From positions 62,001 through 126,000 of the forward strand of contig NZ_VIRM01000001.1 of NCBI RefSeq assembly GCF_006874475.1: 64,000 bases of DNA, in the 5' to 3' direction. The notes beneath the pieces are model-generated. The model was not told the origin of the DNA. It was given only the letters and a program-made list of their open reading frames with translations, and made no database searches. Positions 1 through 8,416 of this stretch are shown here, piece after piece (the stretch's first letter is position 1; the number at the start of each line of letters is the position of its first letter). Position numbers and translations under genes: made by a program. This DNA comes from Microbispora hainanensis (lineage in GTDB: Bacteria; Actinomycetota; Actinomycetes; Streptosporangiales; Streptosporangiaceae).

Positions 1-2
1 AC

Positions 3-1160
3 CCCCGTAAGGTCGACGCCCTGAACGCCGGCCGCTCCTACATCGACGACCTGACCGACGCCGACCTCGACGCCATGCTCTCCGCCGGCTTCACGGCCAC
101 GCTGGACGCATCGGTGCTGTCGCGGTCGCGCACCATCGTCATCTGCGTCCCGACGCCGCTGGACGAGGACCACCGTCCGGACCTGTCGGCCGTCGAGGGC
201 GCTACCAAGGCCGTCGCAGAGCACCTCCAGGCGGGCACGCTCGTCGTGCTGGAGTCCACCACGTGGCCCGGCACCACCGACGAGCTGGCGCGGCCGATCC
301 TGGAGCAGTCCGGCCTGGTGGCCGGCAAGGACTTCCACCTGGCGTTCTCGCCGGAGCGGATCGACCCGGGCAACCCCAAGTTCGGCCTGCGCAACACCCC
401 CAAGGTCGTCGGCGGCTACACCTCCGCCTGCAAGGAGCGGGCCGCGGCCTTCTACGCGCAGTTCGTCGAACGGGTCGTGCCGGTCAGCGGCACCCGCGAG
501 GCGGAGATGGCCAAGCTGCTGGAGAACACCTACCGGCACGTCAACATCGCCCTCGTCAACGAGATGGCGATCTTCTGCGACGAGCTCGGCGTGAACCTGT
601 GGGAGGCCATCGAGGCCGCCTCCACCAAGCCGTTCGGCTTCCAGAAGTTCCTGCCGGGCCCCGGCGTCGGCGGGCACTGCATCCCCGTCGACCCGTCGTA
701 CCTGTCCTACACGGTGCGCAAGCTCGGCTACCCCTTCCGGTTCGTCGAACTGGCCCAGGAGATCAACGAGCGGATGCCGTCGTACGTGGTGGCCCGCGTG
801 CAGCGGCTGCTCAACCGGGCCCGCAAGCCTGTGAACGGCTCGCGCGTGCTGCTCCTCGGCGTGACGTACAAGCCGGACATCGCCGACGAGCGGGAGACAC
901 CGGCCATCCCCGTGGCCGAGGCGCTCCTGGAACTGGGCGCCGATCTGTCCTTCTGTGATCCGTACGTGAAGGAGTGGTCGGTCGAGGGCAGGCGGATCCC
1001 CCGCGAGGAGAACCTGGCCGAGGCCGTGGCCGCCGCCGACGTGGTGGTCCTGCTCCAGCAGCACTCGGCCTTCGACCTCGACGTCGTGGAGGAGCGAGCC
1101 CCTCTCGTCCTGGACACTCGCGGCGTGCTGGCCACGAGCGAACGCGTCGAGCGGTTGTAG
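3..1160 (+). CDS. Nucleotide-sugar 6-dehydrogenase (UDP-GlcNAc/UDP-ManNAc type), 5' end outside window
   Basis: Oxidises the C6 hydroxyl of a UDP-sugar to the uronic acid with two NAD+, supplying surface-polysaccharide precursors in the cytoplasm. The frame is open at the left edge, so the N-terminal NAD-binding glycine motif is missing. Visible family signatures are ESTTWPGTT, AFSPERIDPGN and GPGVGGHCIPVDP, whose Cys (codon 678-680) is the catalytic thiol, followed by the C-terminal UDP-binding domain with LLGVTYKPDIADERETP. The GHCIPVDPSYLSY pattern fits the WbpA/WecC branch better than UDP-glucose dehydrogenase, but the exact substrate is inferred. A glycosyltransferase follows after 14 bp, consistent with a polysaccharide operon. 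Confidence 0.92.
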   Translation, partial: PRKVDALNAGRSYIDDLTDADLDAMLSAGFTATLDASVLSRSRTIVICVPTPLDEDHRPDLSAVEGATKAVAEHLQAGTLVVLESTTWPGTTDELARPILEQSGLVAGKDFHLAFSPERIDPGNPKFGLRNTPKVVGGYTSACKERAAAFYAQFVERVVPVSGTREAEMAKLLENTYRHVNIALVNEMAIFCDELGVNLWEAIEAASTKPFGFQKFLPGPGVGGHCIPVDPSYLSYTVRKLGYPFRFVELAQEINERMPSYVVARVQRLLNRARKPVNGSRVLLLGVTYKPDIADERETPAIPVAEALLELGADLSFCDPYVKEWSVEGRRIPREENLAEAVAAADVVVLLQQHSAFDLDVVEERAPLVLDTRGVLATSERVERL

Positions 1161-1174
1161 GAAGGGTTTCGCGC

Positions 1175-2263
1175 GTGCACGTGCTCGTCATGACGGTGGT
1201 GCATCACCCCGAGGACGCCCGGATCCTGCACCGGCAGATTCGGGCACTCGTCGACGCCGGTCATGAGGTCACGTACGCCGCGCCGTACACCGCGCGGGGA
1301 GTCGTGCCGCGTTCCTGGGTGACGGGTGTGGACCTGCCGAGGGCCGCCGAGCGGCGCCGTGTGACCGCGGTGCGGGCCGCCCGCGAGCTCTTCAAGAGCA
1401 TGCGGGGCAAGGTCGACCTGGCCCTCATCCACGACCCCGAGCTGCTGCTCGCGGTCGCCGGGGTGCGCGGCCGCCCGCCGGTCGTCTGGGACGTCCACGA
1501 GGACACTCCCGCGACGCTGTCGCTCAAGCCGTGGCTGCCGGCGTTCCTGCGCCCGCCGATGCGCTTCCTCGCCCGGCTCCTCGAAACCACCGCCGAGCGC
1601 CGGCTGTACCTGCTGCTGGCCGAGGCGGCGTACGCGGGCCGGTTCAAGCAGCAGCACCTCGTGGTGCCGAACGAGACCTGGGTGCCCGACCGGGTCAGCC
1701 AGCCCGGCGACGACCGCGTCGTCTATCTCGGCTGGCTGTCGGAGGCCCGGGGCGTCCAGGAGGCCGTCGAGGTGGCCCGCCTGCTCCAGCCGCACCGGGT
1801 GGCCGTGGAGCTCATCGGCTACGCCGACCCGCAGAGCCGCCCCCTGCTGAACGAGGCCGTCGCTGAGGGCGTGCTGGAATGGCGCGACTTCATGCCGAAC
1901 GACGAGGCGCTCAAGCGGCTCGACGGCGCGCTCGCCGGGCTCTCGCTGCTGCACGACGAGCCCAACTATCGCCACTCGATGCCCACGAAGATCGTGGAGT
2001 ACATGGCGCACGGCATCCCGGTCATCACCACCCCCTCGCCGCGGGCCGTGGAGCTCGTGGAGCGCTACCAGTGCGGACTCGTCGTCCCCTGGCAAGATCC
2101 CCAGGCGGTGGCGCGGGCGGTGCTCCAGCTCAGGGACAACCCCTTCGAGCGGATCGGCACCGGTGGACGCGGCTACGCCGCCGCGCGGGCGAACCACCAC
2201 TGGCCCAACTCCGCACGCCGCTTCGTCACCCAGTTAGAGGCGTGGGCGGGCGTCAAGAGCTGA
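1175..2263 (+). CDS. Glycosyltransferase, GT-B fold (GT4-like)
   Basis: Probably transfers a sugar from a nucleotide donor to a cell-surface glycan; donor and acceptor are unknown. It starts at GTG 1175, with AGGAAGG ending 8 nt upstream and overlapping the previous stop codon. The N-terminal half opens with a Rossmann strand (HVLVMTVVHHPEDARI, R-Q-I-x-ALVDAGHEV). The C-terminal donor domain has YLGWLSEARGV and the GT4-type loop KIVEYMAHGIPVITTP with its glutamate. At 362 aa it has normal family length and no membrane segment. It is co-oriented with the upstream dehydrogenase and the downstream anchored protein. Confidence 0.88.
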   Translation: MHVLVMTVVHHPEDARILHRQIRALVDAGHEVTYAAPYTARGVVPRSWVTGVDLPRAAERRRVTAVRAARELFKSMRGKVDLALIHDPELLLAVAGVRGRPPVVWDVHEDTPATLSLKPWLPAFLRPPMRFLARLLETTAERRLYLLLAEAAYAGRFKQQHLVVPNETWVPDRVSQPGDDRVVYLGWLSEARGVQEAVEVARLLQPHRVAVELIGYADPQSRPLLNEAVAEGVLEWRDFMPNDEALKRLDGALAGLSLLHDEPNYRHSMPTKIVEYMAHGIPVITTPSPRAVELVERYQCGLVVPWQDPQAVARAVLQLRDNPFERIGTGGRGYAAARANHHWPNSARRFVTQLEAWAGVKS

Positions 2264-2376
2264 ACGCGTGGTGAACACTCCCGCAGGCGGCCGGTGAGGC
2301 AGGCCCGGTAGTGCGCACATCCGGGTAGGCTGGGCGCGGCAAGATCATTTGAACGACGGGCGGTAGTGTCCTGAAA

Positions 2377-4203
2377 GTGCGCTGGCTCACTCTGATCCTG
2401 GGTGTGGCGATCCTCGCCGGCGTCGCATCAGTGGTGATCGTCCTTCGTGACGGAAGCACGGGCTCCGGCACCGCCAGCGCCGGGCAGACCGTCCCCCCGA
2501 CCCCCGTGGTCGGGTCGCCGACGCACAGCGTGTTCACCGACCCCTGCGGGACGTTCGAGACCGCGGCGACCACGCCGTACGCCGTGAGCGGCTACTGGCT
2601 GATCCCGACCTCCGACCCGTGCACCTGGCGCCGGCAGCTTGAGGCCATCCACCGCCTCGGCGGGGACACCGTCGTACGCCTCGGGTTCGGCCTGTCGCCG
2701 CGCAAGACCGACGACGAGGGCCAGGTCCTGGAGGCATCGACTCCCGAGGGCAAGGAGCCCAAGCCCGACGCCAGGTACGCCCGCTGCGTCGAGAACGGGC
2801 TGCCGTGCATGAAGGCGGCGGAAAAGGAGCTCCAGGCGGCCAATGCGGGCAACCGCATCACGAGGACGTACGTCTACCGCACCGACGAGCGGTTCGGCCC
2901 CGGCATCTTCCGCTGCCCCCAGATGGAGCACGAGATCGTGGTGGGGGACGCCGTCTTCTTCCGGCTCATCGCGCCCGAGGACGGCTCGGACGACCCCACC
3001 TGCGACTTCGGCCGGGAGGGGCGCGGCTACCACCTGATCCTCGTCTCGGCGGGCACCAGGGACAGCCTCAGCGAACTGCTCGACCTCGGCGACCGGTTCG
3101 GCATCAAGGTCTTCCCCGCCCTGCCGCTCGCCCCGCGCGACCCCGAGGAGTCCACCCGGGCCGACCCCCGCCACATCGGCACGCTCACCACGCTGACCCG
3201 GCGGGTCCTCCAGGACTACGGCGACCGCTTCAAGGGCCGCGAGTCGCTGGGCGGCGTCTACCAGCCGTTCGAGCTGCAGTTGCGCGACTGGCCCGACCCG
3301 AGCAAGGTCGACACGCTCCAGGTGTACGCCGAGCAGCACCTGATCGTCGAACAGGAGCTGCCGGACAAGCCGATCCTCGTGAGCCCCTACATCGACAGCC
3401 GCAGGCGGGTGAAGTACACCTCCACGCCCGCCCAGGTGGCGCAGGGCTTCAAGGAACTGGCACGCACCGGCGTCGAGATCATCGCGCCGCAGGACGGCCG
3501 GGGCACGGGCAAGGTCGGCCTGTTCTGGCCCAACTGGAAGAACAAGCCGGTGGACGACTCCCTCAAACCGGTCGTCGGGGAGAGCACGTACGCCACGGCC
3601 TACTACGGCAGCACCCGGGACTACTACCGCGCGATGTCGCTGGCCCGCCAAGACCTGGTCCAGGAGGGCATCCAGGTGGAGCTGTGGGCCAACGTCGAGG
3701 CGTTCGAGCCGTCCGCCTCGGCGGAGCCCTGCGGCCGTCAGGGCACCCGTGGGCGCACGGACAAGCCCCGGCTCGACACGCAGGTGACGCTCGCCGCGCC
3801 GTACGTGTCGAAGATCATCTCGTACATGTGGAGCGACTTCTTCACCTGCGGCTCGCCGTCCCTGTCAGAGGAGATCGCGGCGGACTGGGACCGTCCGATC
3901 CCGATCGAGGCGCAGCGGCGCGCCCGGCAGATCCAGGACGGCCTGGAGGTCCGCGGCTACCACCTCGGCTCGGCCAAGGTCACGCTGAGCTGGCCGGGCC
4001 TGGACACGCCGCGCGTCGTCGACTCGGCCACGGTCGGCTGGCACGACACCACCCCCATCCAGGGGCTGCCCGCGGGCGCGGAGAGGATCTGGATCCCGGT
4101 GGACTGGGCCACGGTCCCCGGCGGCGTCTGGATACGGGTGGAGGTCACCTCCGCCGACGGCAGGAAGTCCGCCGAGCCGGTCTACTTCCACAACACCGGC
4201 TGA
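2377..4203 (+). CDS. Membrane-anchored extracellular protein with DUF4434-like (glycosidase-like) domain
   Basis: A 608-aa protein with one N-terminal hydrophobic helix (residues about 3-22), a Thr/Pro/Ser-rich spacer to about 60, then a large exported domain. The stretch beginning SGYWLIPTSDPCTWRRQL and LGGDTVVRLGFG resembles DUF4434, a TIM-barrel-like domain near exopolysaccharide genes. A C-terminal beta-sandwich-like tail (about 510-608) follows. Several Cys residues suggest disulfides outside the cell. The GTG start at 2377 lies 7 nt after TAGTGT (2364-2369), a leaderless-type promoter, so it may be transcribed independently of the preceding glycosyltransferase. A glycan-processing role is inferred from context; catalytic residues cannot be assigned. 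Confidence 0.7.
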   Translation: MRWLTLILGVAILAGVASVVIVLRDGSTGSGTASAGQTVPPTPVVGSPTHSVFTDPCGTFETAATTPYAVSGYWLIPTSDPCTWRRQLEAIHRLGGDTVVRLGFGLSPRKTDDEGQVLEASTPEGKEPKPDARYARCVENGLPCMKAAEKELQAANAGNRITRTYVYRTDERFGPGIFRCPQMEHEIVVGDAVFFRLIAPEDGSDDPTCDFGREGRGYHLILVSAGTRDSLSELLDLGDRFGIKVFPALPLAPRDPEESTRADPRHIGTLTTLTRRVLQDYGDRFKGRESLGGVYQPFELQLRDWPDPSKVDTLQVYAEQHLIVEQELPDKPILVSPYIDSRRRVKYTSTPAQVAQGFKELARTGVEIIAPQDGRGTGKVGLFWPNWKNKPVDDSLKPVVGESTYATAYYGSTRDYYRAMSLARQDLVQEGIQVELWANVEAFEPSASAEPCGRQGTRGRTDKPRLDTQVTLAAPYVSKIISYMWSDFFTCGSPSLSEEIAADWDRPIPIEAQRRARQIQDGLEVRGYHLGSAKVTLSWPGLDTPRVVDSATVGWHDTTPIQGLPAGAERIWIPVDWATVPGGVWIRVEVTSADGRKSAEPVYFHNTG

Positions 4204-4426
4204 CCTCCCTGCTCGCGTGTGGTGAGCAGGATCCGGCAATGTCCGGGCAAGGAACGGGCAATGCCGCGGCGAGGCTCGCGCGCCGCGCGCCCCGCCCGCT
4301 GATCTCCTTTGCCTGCGCCGCCGCCAGTGGATCTCCATGTGACGGCGGCGTGATGGCCGGCCCATCCCCGCCGGCGCCGAGGTGCCTCCGCAACAGGGCA
4401 CCCGACGATCGACAAGGAGACCGCAC
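4204..4426. other. Intergenic region with GC hairpin
   Basis: Contains no convincing gene. CGCCGCCG (4316-4323) can pair with CGGCGGCG (4343-4350) around a 19-nt loop. This may be a U-less terminator for the upstream gene or part of the 5' leader of the secreted protein that starts at 4427. Confidence 0.3.
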
Positions 4427-5014
4427 ATGAACCGACTTCGTAACCTCCTGCCCGCAGGTCTCGCGGCGGGCGCGCTGGTGGCCGGGATGGCTCTGGCCGC
4501 CCCGGCGGCCACCGCCGCCCCGACCGCGAGCGGGCGTGCGAACGTCGTCACCGCGCTCGACTACAACAGCACCGGCTGGACCTACCGCCAGGTGCCTCCC
4601 GCGACCCAGGTGCCGGGCTTCGCCGACCGGGGGTTCGACGACAGCGGCTGGCCGTTGGGACAGGCCGGCTTCGGCACCACCAACGGCACCTGCTCGTGGA
4701 ACAACCAGAACACCGTCAAGACCCCGTGGACGGTCAACACCGACATCCTCGTGCGCCACTGGCTGCACCTGCCGCGCGACGCGCAGCAGGTGCGCGTCCA
4801 GGGCACGGTGGACAACGACGCGGAGGTCTACTTCAACGGCCACCTCGTGCAGAGCGTCAAGAGCGGCAAGTGCGCCGCCGGGGCGATCGACGTCGTGGTG
4901 CCCGTGGCCGACCTCGACTGCTGCAACCTGATCGCCGTACGCGGCCATGACGGCGGCGTGGCGACCTACCTGAACCTCCGGGTGACCTACGTCAAGCCCA
5001 CGAAGGCGCTCTGA
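4427..5014 (+). CDS. Secreted beta-sandwich protein (galactose-binding-like)
   Basis: Exported protein of 195 aa. The ATG at 4427 is preceded 6 nt upstream by AAGGAGA (4414-4420). A classical Sec signal follows: an Arg-containing n-region, a hydrophobic core rich in Ala, Gly and Leu to about residue 25, and a likely cleavage near ATA-A. The mature part has aromatic/Gly motifs such as GWTYRQ, FDDSGW, GQAGFGT and VRHWLHLP. These are typical of the jelly-roll domains that accompany beta-galactosidases and other glycosidases. A paired CC near the end (DLDCCNLIAVRG) plus two further Cys could form disulfides. No catalytic module is attached, so carbohydrate or ligand binding is the likely role. 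Confidence 0.7.
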   Translation: MNRLRNLLPAGLAAGALVAGMALAAPAATAAPTASGRANVVTALDYNSTGWTYRQVPPATQVPGFADRGFDDSGWPLGQAGFGTTNGTCSWNNQNTVKTPWTVNTDILVRHWLHLPRDAQQVRVQGTVDNDAEVYFNGHLVQSVKSGKCAAGAIDVVVPVADLDCCNLIAVRGHDGGVATYLNLRVTYVKPTKAL

Positions 5015-5058
5015 CGCACCCGGCCGCGCGTGGCCCCGGCATCGGCCGTACGGTGCAG

Positions 5059-5110
5059 TGCCGTCGTATGGTGCCGTCGTATGGCGCCGTCGTATGGCGC
5101 CGTCGTATGG
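5059..5110. repeat. Four tandem 13-bp repeats upstream of nrtR-like gene
   Basis: Four head-to-tail copies of (t/c)gccgtcgtatgg start at 5059, 5072, 5085 and 5098. They differ only in the first base. The array lies 69 bp upstream of the -10-like TAGCGT of the next gene, so it could be a multi-copy operator or a simple minisatellite. Confidence 0.85.
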
Positions 5111-5191
5111 TGCCGGGCCACGCCCGACGGGGGCCGGTCGGCTCACCCAGGACGGCCCGAGCCGAGGCCCGCGTCCTGTAGCGTCATGGGC

Positions 5192-5848
5192 ATGATCCCG
5201 CGTATCCCCGTCAGCGTGGATCTGGTCGTGCTCACCGTCAGGTCCCAGCAGCTCAGCGCCCTCGTCTGGCGGCGTGACCGGCCGCCGTACGAGGGCCGGT
5301 GGGCGCTTTCCGGCGGGTTCATCAAGCTGGAGGAGGACCTGCCCGCCGCGGCGGCCCGCGTGCTGGCCGAAAGGGCCGGTCTTCCCGGCGCCCCGGTCCA
5401 CCTGGAACAGCTTCAGACCTACGGCTATCCGGACCGCGATCCGCGCCAGCGGGTCGTCAGCGTGGCCTATCTGGGCCTCGCCCCCGATCTGCCCGCGTCC
5501 ACCGAGGCCCACATGAGCTGGCAGCCGGTGGCCGAGCTGACCGAGATGGCCTTCGACCACCGCAGGATCATGCTCGACGGGGTGGAGCGGGCCAGGGGCA
5601 AGCTCGAATACACCTCGCTCGGCGCCGCCTTCTGCCCGCCCGAGTTCACCGTCGCGGAGCTGCGCCGCGTCTACGAGATCGTCTGGGGACGCCCGCTCGA
5701 CCCGCGAAACTTTCACCGGAAGGTCACCAAGACCGAGGGGTTCCTCGTGCCCACCGGGCGCACCACTACCCGGGACGGCGGACGTCCCGCCATGCTCTAC
5801 CGCCGGGGCCCCGCCGTGCTGCTCCACCCGCCCATGCTGCGCACCTGA
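5192..5848 (+). CDS. NrtR-like regulator: degenerate Nudix domain plus C-terminal winged helix
   Basis: A 218-aa cytoplasmic protein. Residues about 8-140 form a Nudix fold (VDLVVLTVRSQQLSALVWRR; Nudix box begins GGFIKLEEDLPAAAARVLAE). The catalytic REUxEE signature is degraded to R-V-L-A-E-R, as expected for NrtR-type sensors that bind ADP-ribose or a related nucleotide without hydrolysing it. Residues about 150-215 (FTVAELRRVYEIVWG, RNFHRKV) match the NrtR winged helix. ATG 5192 is preferred over ATG 5186 because TAGCGT (5179-5184) lies 7 nt before it, a leaderless arrangement. No NAD-metabolism gene is adjacent, so its targets are unknown. Repeat arrays flank both ends. Confidence 0.82.
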   Translation: MIPRIPVSVDLVVLTVRSQQLSALVWRRDRPPYEGRWALSGGFIKLEEDLPAAAARVLAERAGLPGAPVHLEQLQTYGYPDRDPRQRVVSVAYLGLAPDLPASTEAHMSWQPVAELTEMAFDHRRIMLDGVERARGKLEYTSLGAAFCPPEFTVAELRRVYEIVWGRPLDPRNFHRKVTKTEGFLVPTGRTTTRDGGRPAMLYRRGPAVLLHPPMLRT

Positions 5849-5896
5849 CCGGCCGCACCTGATCGGCGGCAACTGATCGGCCGCGTCTGATCGCTA
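5841..5896. repeat. Four degenerate 14-bp tandem repeats overlapping the end of the nrtR-like gene
   Basis: Units of about gcacctgatcggcc begin at 5841, 5855, 5869 and 5883. The stop codon of the nrtR-like gene (5846-5848) lies inside the first unit. The copies diverge at one to five positions. Confidence 0.75.
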
Positions 5897-6047
5897 GGGG
5901 CCCGGCGCGAGGGTGGGCGTGCAGGGCGAGGGGCACGGCATGGCGGGCATCTCGGTAGAGCGGGCACTGCCGGTACAGCGGGTGTCAAGGGCCTTGAAAG
6001 CGCCCCGGGACACACTGCCGGCAACGACGAGGAAAGGAACCCCAGCC

Positions 6048-6524
6048 ATGACCCTCACCCGCACCCTCGCAGGCATCACGCTCGCGGCCGGCATCCTGGC
6101 CCTCGCCCCGCTCGCCACGGCGACGGCGGCCGAGGCCACCGCCGCCAAGTCCTGGGGCCCCTACTACGCCGCCGGGTCGAAGGCCAAGGTCAGCGGCTCG
6201 CTGACCGCCGCGGCCAAGAGCGACCGGAGCCGGCCCGCGCCGTACGTCAAGGTCACCGGCAAGGTCACCAGCCTGAACCGCAAGGCGTCCACCTGCGGCT
6301 GGGCCCTGTTCCGCGTCAGCTACTTCGACGCCGCCAACAAGCCGCACCTGGCCTACCGCAACTACCGCACCTGCTCTTACGGCGGGAAGAAGACCTTCGC
6401 CTTCACGATGAAGAACGTCGGCGAGGTCGAGCTCAAGGTCTGCTCCGAGGGCAAGGCCACCAAGCCGTCCCTCACCTGCCAGTACGCCGGCAGCTGGAAG
6501 ACGCTCTACGCCTACTACCAGTAA
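6048..6524 (+). CDS. Small secreted cysteine-containing protein, unknown function
   Basis: A 158-aa exported protein. ATG 6048 has AGGAAAGGA (6030-6038) upstream. The signal peptide runs to about residue 27 (hydrophobic core TLAGITLAAGILALAPLA, then ATATAAEA). The mature domain of about 130 aa has four Cys (STCGWA, RTCSYG, KVCSEG, LTCQYA), enough for two disulfides. It is rich in Lys and Tyr and looks like a small beta-sandwich. The family is not recognised. An extracellular binding or inhibitor role is possible but unsupported. Confidence 0.72.
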   Translation: MTLTRTLAGITLAAGILALAPLATATAAEATAAKSWGPYYAAGSKAKVSGSLTAAAKSDRSRPAPYVKVTGKVTSLNRKASTCGWALFRVSYFDAANKPHLAYRNYRTCSYGGKKTFAFTMKNVGEVELKVCSEGKATKPSLTCQYAGSWKTLYAYYQ

Positions 6525-6540
6525 GACCGGGGCAGGAGAG

Positions 6541-6549
6541 TTATCCACA
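6541..6549 (+). promoter_or_regulatory. Perfect DnaA-box-like 9-mer
   Basis: TTATCCACA lies 51 bp upstream of the aminotransferase start and is identical to the classical DnaA-box consensus. It is isolated and there is no replication gene nearby, so it is at most a single titration or regulatory site. Confidence 0.3.
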
Positions 6550-6599
6550 GGGGCCGTGCGGGGTGCCGCCGGAACAGGCGAATCTCCTATCGTTAGGGC

Positions 6600-7664
6600 A
6601 TGCCTCGATTCCGCTCGATCCTCGACACCGTGCCGGCCTACAAGCCGGGCAAGGCCGTGGTCTCACCGGACGGCCGGTCCTACAAGCTGTCCTCCAACGA
6701 GAGCCCCTTCGGACCCCTGCCGTCGGTGCTGGAGGCGATCGCGCGGGCGGCCACGGAGATCCACCGTTATCCCGATCCCGGCGCGGTCCGGCTCACCGAG
6801 ACGCTCGCCGAGCGGCTCGGCGTGCCGTTCGACCACGTCGCGCTGGGCGCCGGATCGGTCGCGGTCGCCCAGCAGATCCTGGAGGCGGTGGGCGAGCCCG
6901 GCGCCGACGTGATGTACGCCTGGCGCTCGTTCGAGGCATACCCGCTGCTGGTCGGCCTCGCGGGCGCCAACACGATCGAGGTGCCGCTGCGCGACGAGAC
7001 GCACGACCTCGACGCCATGGCCGACGCCATCACGCCGGAGACGCGCCTGGTCTTCGTCTGCAACCCCAACAATCCGACCGGCACCGTGAACCGGGCCGAC
7101 GAGCTCGCGCGGTTCCTCGACCGCGTGCCCGAGAACGTCCTCGTCGTCCTCGACGAGGCCTACCGGGAGTACGTCAGGGACGCGGACGTGCCGGACGGCC
7201 TCACGTTCTACCGCGAGCGCCCCAACGTCGCCGTCCTGCGCACGTTCTCGAAGGCGTACGGCCTGGCGGGGCTGCGGGTCGGCTACCTGATCGGGCAGGA
7301 GCGCGTGGCCGCCGCGGTTCGCAAGACGCTGCTGCCCTTCGCGGTCAACCACCTCGCCCAGGCGGCCGCGATCGCGTCCCTGAAGGCCGAAGACGAGCTG
7401 CAGGAGCGGGTCGAGACCGTGATCAAGGAGCGCACCCGGGTCAGGGAGACGCTGCTGTCGCAGGGCTGGACCGTCCCATCCACCGAGGCCAACTTCGTCT
7501 GGCTCCGCCTCGGCGAGCGCACGATGGAGTTCGCCGAGAAGTGCGCGGCCGTCGGGGTCGCCGTGCGCCCGTTCGCCGGTGAGGGCGCCCGGATCTCCAT
7601 CGGCGACACCGAGGCCAACGACGTCTTCCTCGCCGCCGCCGCGGCGTTCCGTAAGGCTTCCTAG
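6600..7664 (+). CDS. pat: Aromatic/histidinol-phosphate aminotransferase (HisC/Pat family)
   Basis: Class II PLP-dependent aminotransferase of 354 aa, converting an aromatic 2-oxo acid (or imidazole acetol-phosphate) to the amino acid. Signatures are [12 protein letters not shown] near the N-terminus, [21 protein letters not shown] and [14 protein letters not shown], whose Lys forms the Schiff base. The absence of other his genes favours the actinobacterial Pat branch. ATG 6600 follows TATCGT (6588-6593) by 6 nt with no Shine-Dalgarno, suggesting a leaderless mRNA. Its stop overlaps the convergent ClpN gene by 4 bp. Confidence 0.88.
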   Translation: MPRFRSILDTVPAYKPGKAVVSPDGRSYKLSSNESPFGPLPSVLEAIARAATEIHRYPDPGAVRLTETLAERLGVPFDHVALGAGSVAVAQQILEAVGEPGADVMYAWRSFEAYPLLVGLAGANTIEVPLRDETHDLDAMADAITPETRLVFVCNPNNPTGTVNRADELARFLDRVPENVLVVLDEAYREYVRDADVPDGLTFYRERPNVAVLRTFSKAYGLAGLRVGYLIGQERVAAAVRKTLLPFAVNHLAQAAAIASLKAEDELQERVETVIKERTRVRETLLSQGWTVPSTEANFVWLRLGERTMEFAEKCAAVGVAVRPFAGEGARISIGDTEANDVFLAAAAAFRKAS

Positions 7665-8110
7665 GGGGCCGGGTAGTACTGCCGGACGAGCTCCTCCATG
7701 GCCCGCGCCGCGTGGCCGGGATCGGCTCCGCACGCGACCAGCACCCGGGCCGCCACGGTCTCGCGATCGCGGAGGAGCGCGAGCAGGATGTGCTCGGTGC
7801 CGATGCGGTCGTGGCCGCGCCGCACGGACTCCTCGTTCGACCCCTGGAGGACCGCGTGGGCGGCCGGGGCGAACGGCAGGTGCTCCGCCGTGGCGGGCCG
7901 GCCGTGGCCGACGGTCTCCTTGACCCGGAGGCGCACATCCTCGAGGCTCAGGCCCAGGCTCGTCAGAACCTGGGCCGCCAGGCCACCGCCTTCGCGGAGC
8001 AGACCGAGGAGGATGTGCTCGGTGTCGATGGAGTAGTGGCCGAGCGTGCGGGCCTCGTTCTGGGACAGGATGACGACCTGTCGCGCTCGATCGGTGAACT
8101 TCTCGAACAT
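7661..8110 (-). CDS. Clp N-terminal-domain protein (ClpC N-domain, stand-alone)
   Basis: A 149-aa protein consisting only of the double Clp_N repeat: [20 protein letters not shown], then [14 protein letters not shown], and a second copy with [13 protein letters not shown]. There are no Walker motifs, so it is not an unfoldase. Stand-alone Clp_N proteins may act as adaptors or competitors for ClpC substrates; this is family inference. It starts with ATG at 8110 and meets the aminotransferase tail-to-tail. The sequence upstream (8111-8416) is AT-richer than its surroundings and holds its promoter region. Confidence 0.85.
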   Translation of the reverse strand: MFEKFTDRARQVVILSQNEARTLGHYSIDTEHILLGLLREGGGLAAQVLTSLGLSLEDVRLRVKETVGHGRPATAEHLPFAPAAHAVLQGSNEESVRRGHDRIGTEHILLALLRDRETVAARVLVACGADPGHAARAMEELVRQYYPAP

Positions 8111-8416
8111 TGCGCGGTTCCTCGCAAAGCAGTGTCAGTAAACCCTTCCGGGTCCTGTCACGATCTGTCAGGGGATCTCCGTGTATATCGCAGGCGGTCG
8201 CCCACGGAGTCGCCCACCCTGCCCGCCGTGGGTCGCCCTCGCATTTCTCATGCGAATATCGCGGGATAATCGGCGGATCGCAGCGAAATCAGGTGCCCGA
8301 TTCGCCGGCGGCCTCGAATTACCGATTTCGCTCTCACGCTTCACCGAGCCGGCCCTGTTTCCCGGTCCAGCTCGGTTTCCCGGTCCGGCTCACGCTGATG
8401 GTTCGCGGGTCTGCTT
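8111..8416. other. Intergenic region with long imperfect hairpin and an 18-bp direct repeat
   Basis: No gene was seen. GCGAAATC (8283-8290) pairs with GATTTCGC (8324-8331), with inner pairing GGT/ACC and GATTCG/CGAATT. This gives a stem of about 17 bp that lies after the transporter gene on the minus strand and lacks a U-tract. Separately, tttcccggtcc occurs at 8358 and 8376. The unit of 18 bp is otherwise nearly identical. Confidence 0.5.

Noticed and set aside
5059-5110. CRISPR array
   Set aside because: Units of 13 bp are contiguous, with no spacers and no cas genes in the window.
6541-6549. Replication origin
   Set aside because: Only one perfect DnaA-like box here and a weaker one (TTTTCCACA, 22297-22305); no dnaA, dnaN or AT-rich unwinding region.
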